The notes under the pieces are model-generated. The model made no database searches and was not told where the DNA came from. It worked only from the letters and a program-made list of their open reading frames with translations. A program made the translations under genes and the position numbers. From Bacteroidales bacterium (lineage in GTDB: Bacteria > Bacteroidota > Bacteroidia > Bacteroidales > VadinHA17), in assembly GCA_025358455.1 (NCBI GenBank), contig JANYJP010000048.1:1-55985 (forward strand): 55,985 bases of DNA. The letters run 5' to 3'. Below, piece by piece: positions 38,336 through 47,946 of this stretch (positions within the stretch are counted from its first letter, which is position 1; each line of letters opens with the position of its first letter).

Positions 38336-40212
38336 GTTGGCGGATGCATCCTCTTATGAAACCACGAACGAACCGTACGCATAGTTTCAAGCTGTTTTGG
38401 TGAGCAGTGACGACGACATGTGGATCTTTCATCGCTGTTTTCCTGTGCACCCCAGCGGACCTCGATGCCATCATTCGGATTGTAGGCTATCTCAAAGGCA
38501 TCTTTTCTTTTAAGTATTTCACCAATAGTCAGTTTTTGGTTAAAACCATTTGTGCGGGTGTAGCTAATCGAAAGTTCAGAACCCTTCTGTTCAAGTATAG
38601 TCTGAAGTTTTTTCTTAACCTGCTCCGGAGTGCCGGCTCGCGACAAATTAAAATCTTCCGGCGACCGGACAACCAGGTCAGGGAAATCGAGTACTGCATC
38701 CATTGCGATTAACAGCCTCAGATCACGGTTAGGAGTTGAAAAGTTTTCCCATTGACCACCGGCCTGAAAAATACCATTAGCATTTGAAGGCATTGGAATC
38801 ACAGTTCCGGGATTTGATTTGAGATAAGCTTCTCCGTTCGCGACTGAATTAACTCGTACCAACAGTTGTTGATAAAGTGCATTTATAAGGTCAAGTAATG
38901 CAGTTTCAGGATCAAGCGGCTTAGGGTTGATTAATCTGTCCATAATGTGATAGAAAACATTATCTTTCATTTTCCTCTGCTGAAGCGAATAGGGGACAAA
39001 CCCTGCAGATACTGTTAATTCCTTGTTTTTCATCGGGGATAGGACACCATTATTTGTCGCAATAGGACGAAATGCTTTAAATCCCGGCTCGCCTACCACT
39101 CCGGAGGTATTAAACAGAAAATTTCCTTTCCAGAAGCGTTTGATTGCTACAGTACCATCGGGTTGGGCATCTACAGCGAGAAGTAGTCCCGGATGGTCAT
39201 TGGTTTGCGCTTTCCATCCTACGATGATCAGCGTATGTCCGTAAGGATCAGCAAAAACAATGCCGGGCCCCAGGTTCCCGCGTTCAAGAGAAACGGGGTA
39301 ATAATCGGAATTTTCGTCATCCAATGCAGTCCGGGCCGTACCGGAATGAACGCCGTTCATAACCATCCTCAGAAAGGAATTGACGGCAAGTACCGGTTGG
39401 GATTTCGAACTGGATATTTCATTAGTTATCCATTTGCCTGGTTTGGGATTATGAACAAGACTGCCCCTGTCGCAAACGTGGTACCCAAACGGGAGACCCA
39501 GTTTCCATGCAAAATACGCTCTCAGGTAAAAAGGATTATCGGCACAGTCAGGTTGCATGATCAGCCTGTTTGTACCTTTTGGGTTATCTTCACCCAGGGA
39601 GAGATAGTTATAGAGAAAATTCCGATCCTGATTTTGAGTCACTTCATGGAGTGCCGGCCAGGAAGATTCCTCGTCAGAGTCATAAAACAAAGCGTTTACC
39701 CAGGCTGAATATATTGCCTCCATACTGCTATTCCATCCACGAACAGTTTTCCAAACCACTCCTGACGTTGAAGCAGCCACCCTCTGAGAAATATTAAACT
39801 CAAGATTACCAACAACTTTCTTATCAACAGTTAAGACGACCTTATATTTACCTTCACTACTTCCATTATAATTCTCAATCCGCCAACACGGCAATTCTTC
39901 ACCTGTTTTGCTTTTCAGGGATTCTAAGATACCTGATGGTCCGTTTATTATTATCTTTGCTTTTAGTATTTTTTCCCCTCCTGTTGCAAAAATACGGAAC
40001 GCCTCGCCGGGAACCGGATTTTCAGGTAATACAAGCATGGTATAAGCAGGTTGCATTACATCGGGGGTCTCATTCTTTTCCGTTAGATCTGAGATCCCTG
40101 AAGAAACAGATCCTTTGTCGGGAACAGGATGACTGTTACAGGATGCTATGCAGTTGACTGTTAGAGGAATGATCAGACATATTATTAGTGTTCGGATATT
40201 GATTCCGGCCAT
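38332..40212 (-). CDS. Lipoprotein with papain-like Cys/His motifs, unknown function
   Basis: 626 residues from the ATG at 40212 (MAGINIRTLIICLIIPLTVN), chosen because the signal begins cleanly there; 40230 is an alternative. Lipobox-like CIASC near residue 24 suggests lipid anchoring. After a beta domain (about 55-150) comes a segment with PDCADNPFYLRAYFAWKLG (Cys about 223) and, about 100 residues later, DPYGHTLIIVGW (His about 326). A Cys followed by a GH-T-L-I strand recalls NlpC/P60 or transglutaminase-type papain-fold enzymes, so a peptidase or amidase of the cell envelope is possible. I do not recognise the exact family. The C-terminal 250 residues look helical. Confidence 0.62.
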   Translation of the reverse strand: MAGINIRTLIICLIIPLTVNCIASCNSHPVPDKGSVSSGISDLTEKNETPDVMQPAYTMLVLPENPVPGEAFRIFATGGEKILKAKIIINGPSGILESLKSKTGEELPCWRIENYNGSSEGKYKVVLTVDKKVVGNLEFNISQRVAASTSGVVWKTVRGWNSSMEAIYSAWVNALFYDSDEESSWPALHEVTQNQDRNFLYNYLSLGEDNPKGTNRLIMQPDCADNPFYLRAYFAWKLGLPFGYHVCDRGSLVHNPKPGKWITNEISSSKSQPVLAVNSFLRMVMNGVHSGTARTALDDENSDYYPVSLERGNLGPGIVFADPYGHTLIIVGWKAQTNDHPGLLLAVDAQPDGTVAIKRFWKGNFLFNTSGVVGEPGFKAFRPIATNNGVLSPMKNKELTVSAGFVPYSLQQRKMKDNVFYHIMDRLINPKPLDPETALLDLINALYQQLLVRVNSVANGEAYLKSNPGTVIPMPSNANGIFQAGGQWENFSTPNRDLRLLIAMDAVLDFPDLVVRSPEDFNLSRAGTPEQVKKKLQTILEQKGSELSISYTRTNGFNQKLTIGEILKRKDAFEIAYNPNDGIEVRWGAQENSDERSTCRRHCSPKQLETMRTVRSWFHKRMHPPT

Positions 40213-40333
40213 GTTTTCTGCGACTTGCATTTTTGATTTAAAGATAACCTAAATGTCAGTAAGAACTATTTATAGGTATCATTGTTTAATTAATAGTTGA
40301 ACATAGAAAAATTTAAAATCCGGAGGTCATATA

Positions 40334-41992
40334 ATGAGTAATAATGATACAATATCAACAGATGTGTTAATTATCGGGGGTGGTCCCTCCGGGTTGGCTG
40401 CTTCAATTCATCTTGCTGATATTTTAAAACAAAGAGGAAGAACCGACAGAATTTTACTTATTGAGAAAGGTCGTTCAATCGGAAGTCATATATTATCAGG
40501 GGCAATTATTAAGCCATCAGTTTTTAAAGAACTTTTACCGGATGTGGATTTCTCAGAAATTCCATTTAATGCCAGGGTAACAAAGGACAGAACGATATTC
40601 CTCACTGAAAAAAGAGCCATCACCCTGCCATTTCATTTGCCGTATATGAGTAATTATGGCAATTACACGGCTTCATTGGGTAATATTTGCAGGTATTTAG
40701 CTGTTAAAGCAGAAGAGAAAGGAGTAGAGATATATACTGGTTTCGCGGTAGATGAGATTTTGTACAAAGACGGAAAGGTAGCAGGTGCAAAAACCAAGGA
40801 TACAGGTCTGGACCATCATGGACACCAACTTGAGAATTTTCAGGCCGGCACACGGATTGAAGCCAGACTTACCATCTTCGCCGAAGGAACCCGTGGCAGT
40901 CTGGCCAAAATGCTTATAAATAAGTTTAACCTCACAAAGGATAGAAATGAGCAGGTTTACTCTTTGGGGTGCAAGGAATTATGGACAGTGCCGGAAGGTA
41001 ATATTGAAGCGGGCCAGATTTACCACACTATGGGATATCCTCTTGACAATGACGAGTTTGGCGGAGGTTTTATATATGGCTTAAATGATAATAAAGTAGC
41101 TGTTGGCCTTGTTGTCGGACTTGATTACCAGGATCCGTCTTTCGATGTTCATGATGCATTCCAGATATGGAAAACAACTCCATTTGTTTCTAAGATTCTG
41201 AAGGGTGGTAAAATGGTGGAATACGGAGCTAAAACTCTTCCTGAAGGTGGTCATTATGCAATACCCAGATTGTTTGTCGACAATGCTTTGATCGTTGGCG
41301 ATAGTGCAGGACTGGTTGCAATGCCTGCCCTAAAAGGCGTACATCTGGCAATCAGATCCGGTATGTTAGCCGCACAAACCTCAGCCGATGCTTTGTCAAA
41401 TAATGATACTTCGGAAAAAAGCCTGCAACAATATGATGCCCTGATGAATAACAGTACTATCCACAAAGAATTATATCATGTCAGAAATTTCAGACAAGGA
41501 TTCGCAAAAGGGCTAATCGTTGGAGGATTACATTTTGGAACCCAATTAATAACGGGAGGTGCAGGTTTCTTTGGCAGACTGAGATCTCATGCCGACAATC
41601 AGACAACCCTTAAATTAAGCGAACTAAAAAAGAAACCTTTTAAAGAGCGCTTTAAAGGGAAACTTGAGTTTGACAAGGTTCTGACATTCGATAAAGCAAC
41701 TGATGTTTATCACTCGGGGGTATACCACGATGAACAGCAGGTTGTGCATCTTCATATCAACGACCAGGAGAACTTCAATGCTGTTAATATTGAAGAGTAT
41801 GGAGCACCTGAACAATTTTATTGCTCATCGGAGGTATATGAGCTGCATACAAATAAAGCAGGTCAGAAAGAGCTTAGAATTCATGCCGAAAATTGTATGC
41901 ATTGCAAAACCTGCGACATAAAATCTCCCGGAAAAGGAATTACCTGGGTGGTACCCAATGGTGGCAACGGGCCTGAATTTCAAAATATGTAA
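40334..41992 (+). CDS. Electron transfer flavoprotein-ubiquinone oxidoreductase
   Basis: 552 residues, the normal ETF-QO length. FAD site VLIIGGGPSGLAASIHLAD (about 10-28), the family stretch SIGSHILSGAIIKP, quinone-binding region around LPEGGHYAIPRLFVDNALIVGDSAG, and the C-terminal 4Fe-4S ligands: Cys in FYCSSEVYE and three in NCMHCKTCDIK, ending WVVPNGGNGPEF. It takes electrons from reduced ETF and passes them to the quinone pool. An unusually good Shine-Dalgarno GGAGG lies at 40322-40326, 7 bp before the ATG. The ETF itself is encoded 21 bp downstream. Confidence 0.95.
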   Translation: MSNNDTISTDVLIIGGGPSGLAASIHLADILKQRGRTDRILLIEKGRSIGSHILSGAIIKPSVFKELLPDVDFSEIPFNARVTKDRTIFLTEKRAITLPFHLPYMSNYGNYTASLGNICRYLAVKAEEKGVEIYTGFAVDEILYKDGKVAGAKTKDTGLDHHGHQLENFQAGTRIEARLTIFAEGTRGSLAKMLINKFNLTKDRNEQVYSLGCKELWTVPEGNIEAGQIYHTMGYPLDNDEFGGGFIYGLNDNKVAVGLVVGLDYQDPSFDVHDAFQIWKTTPFVSKILKGGKMVEYGAKTLPEGGHYAIPRLFVDNALIVGDSAGLVAMPALKGVHLAIRSGMLAAQTSADALSNNDTSEKSLQQYDALMNNSTIHKELYHVRNFRQGFAKGLIVGGLHFGTQLITGGAGFFGRLRSHADNQTTLKLSELKKKPFKERFKGKLEFDKVLTFDKATDVYHSGVYHDEQQVVHLHINDQENFNAVNIEEYGAPEQFYCSSEVYELHTNKAGQKELRIHAENCMHCKTCDIKSPGKGITWVVPNGGNGPEFQNM

Positions 41993-42013
41993 ATAATAAG
42001 AAAGATTGGTATA

Positions 42014-43957
42014 ATGGCATTAACAATTATAAGTTTAATAAAACAGGTTCCCCTCCCTAGCGAAATGAGAATGGGCGAAGATGGGTTAATGGACCGGACA
42101 AAAGCCAAGTCAATAATTAATATTGATTGCCAGTTTGGTCTGGAGGCCGGTTTACAACTAAAAAAACAATACCCCGACGCAAAATTAATAGTTTGTTCCA
42201 TGGGTCCGAAATCTTTTGAGACAGCACTCAGAACAGCTGTTTCAATGGGTTATGATGAAGCCTGCCTTTTATCGGACCGTAAGCTTGGAGGAAGCGATAC
42301 TTATGCCACGGGCCTTGCAATTTCGACAATGCTAAAACACCTTGGGTTTACAAAAGAGTCCAGAGATCCTTTTATTATTTTAGCCGGGCGACAAACAAGT
42401 GATGGAGATACGGCACATGTCCCATCCCAGGTAGCGGAAAATATCGGAATTCCCCAGGCCACATTTGTAGAAAGTGTTAAAGCTGACGGTACCGGAAAAG
42501 TAATTGCAAAAAGAATCATTGAAGGTGGCTATCAAATGTTGAAACTGCCTTTACCCTGTGTTATATCATTAACCCCAACAGGAATTCCTCCACGCAAACC
42601 TTCACTAAGCGGAGCAATAAGAGCCCGCAGACTTGATATAACAACTTTTGGAATTGACGACATTGGTTTAGGAACTGAGAAAATTGGAATAAACGGTTCC
42701 CCCACTATTGTTGCAAAAGTAGTTAATATAGTAAGCGAACGGCCCCCTGTCACTATGTCCGAAGGTCACGATGAAGTCTCCCTGGTAAATAGTTTACTGG
42801 CAAACTTAAAAAAAGGCGGAAATGTTCTTGAAAAGAAACAAAATGTAGCTAAAAAAGAAACCGAACGTCCCGATTTTCCCGAAAAGGATTTCAGAAATGG
42901 AGCCAGAGGAATTCTTACATGGGCCGAAGTAACTAACGGTAAAATCTCAAGACCTTCAATTGAGCTGTTGACTCCTGCAAGAAACCTTGCAACTCAGTTA
43001 GGTAATGATACAAAAGTAATGACTCTGGTGATTGGTAAAAACGTCAGTACTTTTGCACAGACACTTATTGAATACGGTTCAGATGAGGTTATCCTTGTTG
43101 AAAATGATAAGCTTGATGAATATCTGGTTCTTCCATTTTCATCAATTTTTGCACAGGTCATAAAGGAAAGAAACCCTGAAATTGCTCTTTTTGCTGCAAC
43201 CACTTCCGGACGGGAATTAGCTCCAAGGATAGGAATGAAAACCGATAGCGGAGTCACGGCAGATTGTACCGGACTGGAAATCGGAGAGTATGTGGATAAA
43301 AAAGAAAAAGTGATTTATACTCCGATTCTTGAATCGCGGCGTCCTACTTATGGCGAAAGCAAATTGGCAACAATTCTTGGTTTTGTTTGTCCGCAGATCT
43401 CAACGGCAAGGGCTGGCACATTCCAGGTGCCTGAACGAGTTAATGGGAAACAGGGTATTGTTTCTACATTCAACCCTCTATTAAATGATAAAGATTTTGT
43501 TGTAGAAATTCTGAAAACAGAAAGAGGTGAAGGCGGATTGCAGAACTTATTCGACGCTGACATTATAATTACTGGAGGCAGAGGCGCTACTGTTGATAAT
43601 TTAGGCCTGATAAAAGAACTTGCAGAAGCTTTAAAAAGTCGGGGTATTAATGCTGAGTGGGCCAGCAGCCGTCCTGTCGTTGACGATGGTGTTGCCGAAT
43701 ATGCAAGACAGGTAGGACAGACAGGAAAAACCATTCGGCCAAAAATATATATCGCTGTAGGTGTATCAGGAGCAATTCAACACATAGCCGGCATGAAAGA
43801 ATCTGAAAAAATTATTGCAATAGACCATAACCCCAAAGCACATATATTTCACTTTGCCGATTTTGGTATTGTTGGTGAATATACCGATATCGTCCCTGAA
43901 CTAATAGAAAGAGTTAAAGCCGGTTATACATTCGGGATCGAAGCCAGGAAAAATTAG
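42014..43957 (+). CDS. Electron transfer flavoprotein, beta-alpha subunit fusion
   Basis: 647 residues: a whole EtfB followed by a whole EtfA in one frame. Residues about 1-255 are EtfB (ISLIKQVPLPSEMRMGEDG; CSMGPKSFETALRTAVSMG; GRQTSDGDTAHVPSQVAENI). A Lys/Glu-rich linker of about 40 residues follows, then EtfA from about 300 (GILTWAEVTNGKISRPSIEL) with the FAD site GGRGATVDNLGLIKELAEAL, SRPVVDDG, VSGAIQHIAGM and DHNPKAHIFHFADFGIVGEY. ETF collects electrons from acyl-CoA and related dehydrogenases and hands them to ETF-QO, encoded just upstream. I checked that no stop separates the halves. Normally these are two proteins, so this is a covalent heterodimer. Confidence 0.93.
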   Translation: MALTIISLIKQVPLPSEMRMGEDGLMDRTKAKSIINIDCQFGLEAGLQLKKQYPDAKLIVCSMGPKSFETALRTAVSMGYDEACLLSDRKLGGSDTYATGLAISTMLKHLGFTKESRDPFIILAGRQTSDGDTAHVPSQVAENIGIPQATFVESVKADGTGKVIAKRIIEGGYQMLKLPLPCVISLTPTGIPPRKPSLSGAIRARRLDITTFGIDDIGLGTEKIGINGSPTIVAKVVNIVSERPPVTMSEGHDEVSLVNSLLANLKKGGNVLEKKQNVAKKETERPDFPEKDFRNGARGILTWAEVTNGKISRPSIELLTPARNLATQLGNDTKVMTLVIGKNVSTFAQTLIEYGSDEVILVENDKLDEYLVLPFSSIFAQVIKERNPEIALFAATTSGRELAPRIGMKTDSGVTADCTGLEIGEYVDKKEKVIYTPILESRRPTYGESKLATILGFVCPQISTARAGTFQVPERVNGKQGIVSTFNPLLNDKDFVVEILKTERGEGGLQNLFDADIIITGGRGATVDNLGLIKELAEALKSRGINAEWASSRPVVDDGVAEYARQVGQTGKTIRPKIYIAVGVSGAIQHIAGMKESEKIIAIDHNPKAHIFHFADFGIVGEYTDIVPELIERVKAGYTFGIEARKN

Positions 43958-44023
43958 AAGTTGTACTTTTTCTTATAAGGTTTTTTATACTTTTACGCCG
44001 GTTTTAAAGCTCATAAATCTCCT

Positions 44024-45268
44024 ATGTCAGACCGTAAACAGTTTATAACTGGTCAAGCTGAAATTGTTCCTGAAAAGAAGCGTATCCGGATAGCAGTAGC
44101 GCTGGTTTATTTTTGTATGGGACTTTGTTTCGCATCCTGGGCCAGTAGGATTCCCGATATCAAGACTGCACTCCATTTAAATGATGCAATGCTTGGAAGT
44201 ATTCTGTTTGCCCTGCCTGTCGGCCAATTTCTGATGATGCCTTTTTCGGGAAAACTGGTCACCTACTTCGGTAGCCGTAAGGTTATACTTTTTGCACTTC
44301 CTCTTTATACCATTTGCCTGAGCAATATTGGTTTGGTAAAGGAAGAATGGCAGCTGGCTCTTGCATTGTTTTTGTTCGGACTGGCAGGGAACCTTTGCAA
44401 TATTTCGATAAATACCCAGGGTGTTGCTGCTGAGCGTTTGTACGATCGTCCTATCATGGCCTCTTTTCATGGAGGATGGAGCCTGGCCGGGTTTACAGGA
44501 GCGCTTATCGGATTGCTTATGATAAACCTGAAAGTTGCGCCATACTGGCATTTTATTACTGTTATTCTGATAGTTTGGGTGATAGTCTGGATCAATCATC
44601 CTTTTCTTGTTAAAGGGAAATCTGGTGCAAATAGGGATGAACCCAAACGCAAATTCTTCAACAAACCCGATAGAGTACTCCTGCAGCTCGGAATAATAGG
44701 TTTTTGCAGCATGGCCAGCGAAGGAGCTATGTTTGACTGGAGTGGCGTCTATTTTAAAGATGTGGTTAAAGCTCCGTCATCGCTTGTCATACTCGGCTAT
44801 ACTTCATTCATGATTATGATGGCTACAGGACGCTTTGTGGCCGATTATTTTATTTCCAGAATCGGACGGAAAAGGCTGCTTCAAATATGTGGAGTAATGA
44901 TCTCGACTGGATTATTTACTTCTGTCCTGTTTCCTTATCTTATAACCTGTACCATTGCTTTTATGCTGGTAGGTTTGGGTGTTTCCAGCATCGTACCGAC
45001 TGTTTACAGTGCAGCCGGAAGACACAGCAAAGTACCGGCAGGAATTGCTCTTGCAACTGTTTCAAGTGTAAGTTTTCTGGGATTTTTAATGGGACCTCCT
45101 CTTATCGGATATATTTCTGAGATTGCCAGTCTGCGATATTCGTTTGCCGTTATTGGTATTTTTGGATTAGGTATTTCCCTTTTAGTTTCCCGTATAAAAG
45201 CTTTGCAGGATCCTAAACCGGAAGTCCTGAAACAAGATACAGCTCCACAACTAATAACTCCGCTTTAG
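44024..45268 (+). CDS. Major facilitator superfamily transporter, YbjJ-like
   Basis: 414 residues with about twelve membrane helices. FCMGLCFASWASRIPDIKTA in TM1, LFALPVGQFLMMPFSGKLV in TM2-3, and QGVAAERLYDRPIMASFHGG in TM5 match the YbjJ/fucose-permease-like branch of the MFS. The substrate is unknown. It follows the ETF gene after 66 bp on the same strand; a functional link is not evident. Confidence 0.85.
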   Translation: MSDRKQFITGQAEIVPEKKRIRIAVALVYFCMGLCFASWASRIPDIKTALHLNDAMLGSILFALPVGQFLMMPFSGKLVTYFGSRKVILFALPLYTICLSNIGLVKEEWQLALALFLFGLAGNLCNISINTQGVAAERLYDRPIMASFHGGWSLAGFTGALIGLLMINLKVAPYWHFITVILIVWVIVWINHPFLVKGKSGANRDEPKRKFFNKPDRVLLQLGIIGFCSMASEGAMFDWSGVYFKDVVKAPSSLVILGYTSFMIMMATGRFVADYFISRIGRKRLLQICGVMISTGLFTSVLFPYLITCTIAFMLVGLGVSSIVPTVYSAAGRHSKVPAGIALATVSSVSFLGFLMGPPLIGYISEIASLRYSFAVIGIFGLGISLLVSRIKALQDPKPEVLKQDTAPQLITPL

Positions 45269-45487
45269 GATGTCATCGTAAGCAACCGGTAAAGATTCAT
45301 AATCATGATTTTCCATACTTGTCATGATTTCCGGGCATTTCCATAATACCTGTCACCCAATGGCTTATTAATAAATTCTGTAGCTGTTATTAATTTATTG
45401 ATTTGCAGATTTATTAAGGAAGTTATCATTCATAAGAAATATTCTGATAAATTTCGAGTAAATTATACGATCACCAAGTTAAAAGGA

Positions 45488-46231
45488 ATGATATTACGAA
45501 TTAAGCTTTCTGCCATAGTTAATATAAACCTGATTACCCTGATGTTTATTTTTGGCTTCTCATCCATGCGGGGTGTTTCACAGAGCCTTACAAGAATAAA
45601 TCTTGAAGAGATTCCTCAAAGGAAAGTCCGTAGATACATAGTATCGCGAAAAATTGATCAGATGCATGATTTTTCTTCAATTCACGCAAGCTGGAATAAG
45701 AACAGCAATAAATCAGATTTTGATGTTAATGAAAAAATATTTTATCTGAAATACAAACTTTCGAATGTCTGGGAATGTTATTGGCATACTAATCTTTTTC
45801 AAACGTGGAATGGCCAATCTGTAAGGTTAGGACTATTAATATCAAAATATTTTAACTCCGTTATTTATACCAATAATTCCTCCTTCCCTGAAATTGATAC
45901 CGGACAGGTATATTTTCTCAATCTGAAAGTTATGCATGGGCTATTCAATGTACCAATGGCATTCGAGATTATTAATATCAACGACAAACAACATATAGTG
46001 GAGATTAGCTATATTGATAATAATAAATCAAAGGGTAAGCAAACTATACAGTTTTTTGATAATGGAGATGGTCGCACCAGAATCGTTCATAGCAGCTATT
46101 TTAAAAGCGATTCCTGGCTTCGGGAAGATTTCTTTTATCCTTACTTTCATAAAAAATTCATTAAAGAGTTCCATAGAAACATGATGCAAATTATTAAAAA
46201 TAAGGATCTTAATGTTCCAATTAATAATTAA
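45488..46231 (+). CDS. Exported protein of unknown function
   Basis: 247 residues from the ATG at 45488, preferred over the longer frame from 45398 because it is preceded by AAAAGGA and begins a clean signal peptide (MILRIKLSAIVNINLITLMF). The mature part is rich in aromatic and Asn residues (YKLSNVWECYWHTNLFQTWN, DNGDGRTRIVHSSYF) and looks like an alpha/beta START-like or DUF1990-like fold, but I cannot place it. Base composition is more A+T-rich than its neighbours, consistent with recent acquisition. The next gene is convergent. Confidence 0.5.
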   Translation: MILRIKLSAIVNINLITLMFIFGFSSMRGVSQSLTRINLEEIPQRKVRRYIVSRKIDQMHDFSSIHASWNKNSNKSDFDVNEKIFYLKYKLSNVWECYWHTNLFQTWNGQSVRLGLLISKYFNSVIYTNNSSFPEIDTGQVYFLNLKVMHGLFNVPMAFEIININDKQHIVEISYIDNNKSKGKQTIQFFDNGDGRTRIVHSSYFKSDSWLREDFFYPYFHKKFIKEFHRNMMQIIKNKDLNVPINN

Positions 46232-46626
46232 TATCGTTATTAAGTACAGGAAAAGCCTGAGTCACCCCTGTCATGGAATAAGAGATGACCTGATGCCGGC
46301 TGCGGGTTTCTTTATACTCTCTTTATTTCACCCGGGAAAGGTTTACAATTGGTTATTAAGACTAAAGAATCCTGCATTTGGACACTTTTCATTACATCTT
46401 CGTCTCTTTCGGGAGTAAACGCTCCAAAAAAGCACCTGGGGGTACCCTTAAGACATCACTTGACGGGCTTAAGCAAAGTGCAGATTATCTTCTGAAATCA
46501 GATTTCGTAAAATAATATTTTGCAAGACAAACAAAGAAAGAGGTCGGGAAAGACCTCTTTTTTAGTTTTGTACCCCGGACCTTAAAAGTTGCAAGCGGAT
46601 ATGCGCAAGGCAGACTGTTATAAGAA
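46232..46626. other. Gene-free stretch with a possible gene remnant and a terminator
   Basis: No intact gene. A frame at about 46405-46515 encodes a protein-like C-terminus (TSLDGLKQSADYLLKSDFVK then TAA) without a start, and a neighbouring frame just upstream is open and could join it by one frameshift. This suggests a decayed short gene ending before the hairpin at 46537. The rest shows nothing I can name. Confidence 0.3.
46537..46560. terminator. Hairpin terminator
   Basis: A 9-bp perfect stem AAAGAGGTC / GACCTCTTT with loop GGGAAA, followed by TTTTAG on the plus strand and a T-rich stretch on the minus strand. It probably ends the leftward PQQ-propeller gene (stop 67 bp away) and any rightward transcript. 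Confidence 0.78.
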
Positions 46627-47946
46627 TCACTTAGCAACCTTCACGCACATTAACCTGCTTTGATCTCTGATCAGGAGCTTGCCATCGGCAAGTGCCAATG
46701 GTGCCCAGTTTTGAGTTGAAGATTTTTGATCGCTGCCTTTTTCTACTTTGAGCAGCTCGGCTGTTGCAATCGGCTTAAAGGCTGAAGGATCAGGCTCGAT
46801 TAAATACAACTTACTGCTGCCATCGGTGCTGAGTAGCAAACCGTCGGCGAGAATCAAACCACCCTTATCGAATAACGGAGACCTCCCTGTTTTCCACTTA
46901 ACCTGGCCGTCCATACTCATACAAACCAGGCCGTCTTTTCTCTCATTGGTTGTATATTGAGCATAAAAATTTCCGTTATACAAAACCGGATTCTGTGTAT
47001 GCGATCCAAAATCAGGATTTTTATAGAGTTCTGTAACACTGTAGCTTCCATCTGCTTTCTTCTCAACTTTTATCATTGCCGCACCGGCCTGGTAGCCACC
47101 TGTAATCAGCACCCGACCTTCGCCGGCATCTACTGCACCCGGCACTGGAATTCCGCATTGCCAGTTTGCATATTCCCACAGGATCTTCCCGGTAAGCGGG
47201 TCAATTCCAACGACTTTTCCACCACTTGCACTTGATCCACGACCAGCTGAAGCGGTAATCATTACAACATGGCTGGCTGCGCCAACTTTTACAATTGCGG
47301 GACTGACATACCCGACTTCTCCAAGAGATGACGTTGTCCATTTAACCTTACCGGTGAGCTTTTCATAAGCCACAACTCCTGCTTTAGGCGCCTGTGAAGC
47401 CAGAATAAGCAAATCACCATAAACTAAAGGACACTGAGTAATTGCCCATCTTGGTATTTCACTGCCACCGAAATCAGTCCAGACGTTCTTATTCCAGACT
47501 GGCTTATGTGTGTTGATGTCAATGCAATACAAGTTTCCGTAAGGACCGCATGAATAAATCATATTGCCGTCTATAGTTGGTACACTTCGCGAGCCTGGAA
47601 ACATAACAGTTCCCGGAGCTTCATATCCAAAATTCCAGAGTTCTTTTCCGGTGGAAAGGTCGAAGCATCTCAGTTTATCGCCAACCTTGTCATCTCTATC
47701 CAGTAAATAGATCTTACCGTTCCTGACTACGGGTCCGCCAAAACCGATGCCTACATTTGCAATCCAAAGAACTTCCGGACCTTTCTGTGGCCAGGAGCGT
47801 AAAATGTTTTTCTGGGCTGACACTCCATTTCTGTCGGGCCCATAATACTGGGGCCAGTCTTGTGCATAAATATCAGGTATGCACACTAATATGACAATCA
47901 CCAAAATAAGCATCTTTATCTGTTTCACTTTTCTTACTCCTTTCAT
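46627..47946 (-). CDS. Exported PQQ-like beta-propeller protein
   Basis: 439 residues. Signal peptide about 1-29 (ending IYAQD), then DWPQYYGPDRNGVSA, the characteristic start of the PQQ_2 propeller family in Bacteroidota and Planctomycetota, followed by seven or eight blades with the G-x-L/K-W consensus (STGKELWNF, LTGKVKWTT, LTGKILWEY). No heme or quinone-binding enzyme motif is obvious, so it is likely a scaffold or a quinoprotein-like protein of unknown activity, exported to the periplasm. Transcribed alone. Confidence 0.85.
   Translation of the reverse strand: MKGVRKVKQIKMLILVIVILVCIPDIYAQDWPQYYGPDRNGVSAQKNILRSWPQKGPEVLWIANVGIGFGGPVVRNGKIYLLDRDDKVGDKLRCFDLSTGKELWNFGYEAPGTVMFPGSRSVPTIDGNMIYSCGPYGNLYCIDINTHKPVWNKNVWTDFGGSEIPRWAITQCPLVYGDLLILASQAPKAGVVAYEKLTGKVKWTTSSLGEVGYVSPAIVKVGAASHVVMITASAGRGSSASGGKVVGIDPLTGKILWEYANWQCGIPVPGAVDAGEGRVLITGGYQAGAAMIKVEKKADGSYSVTELYKNPDFGSHTQNPVLYNGNFYAQYTTNERKDGLVCMSMDGQVKWKTGRSPLFDKGGLILADGLLLSTDGSSKLYLIEPDPSAFKPIATAELLKVEKGSDQKSSTQNWAPLALADGKLLIRDQSRLMCVKVAK

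Noticed and set aside
39193-39708. 171-codon plus-strand frame inside the Cys/His lipoprotein gene
   Set aside because: Antisense shadow; the minus-strand protein is coherent with signal peptide and motifs.
44177-44599. 140-codon minus-strand frame in the MFS gene
   Set aside because: Antisense to membrane helices; the plus-strand gene is clearly real.
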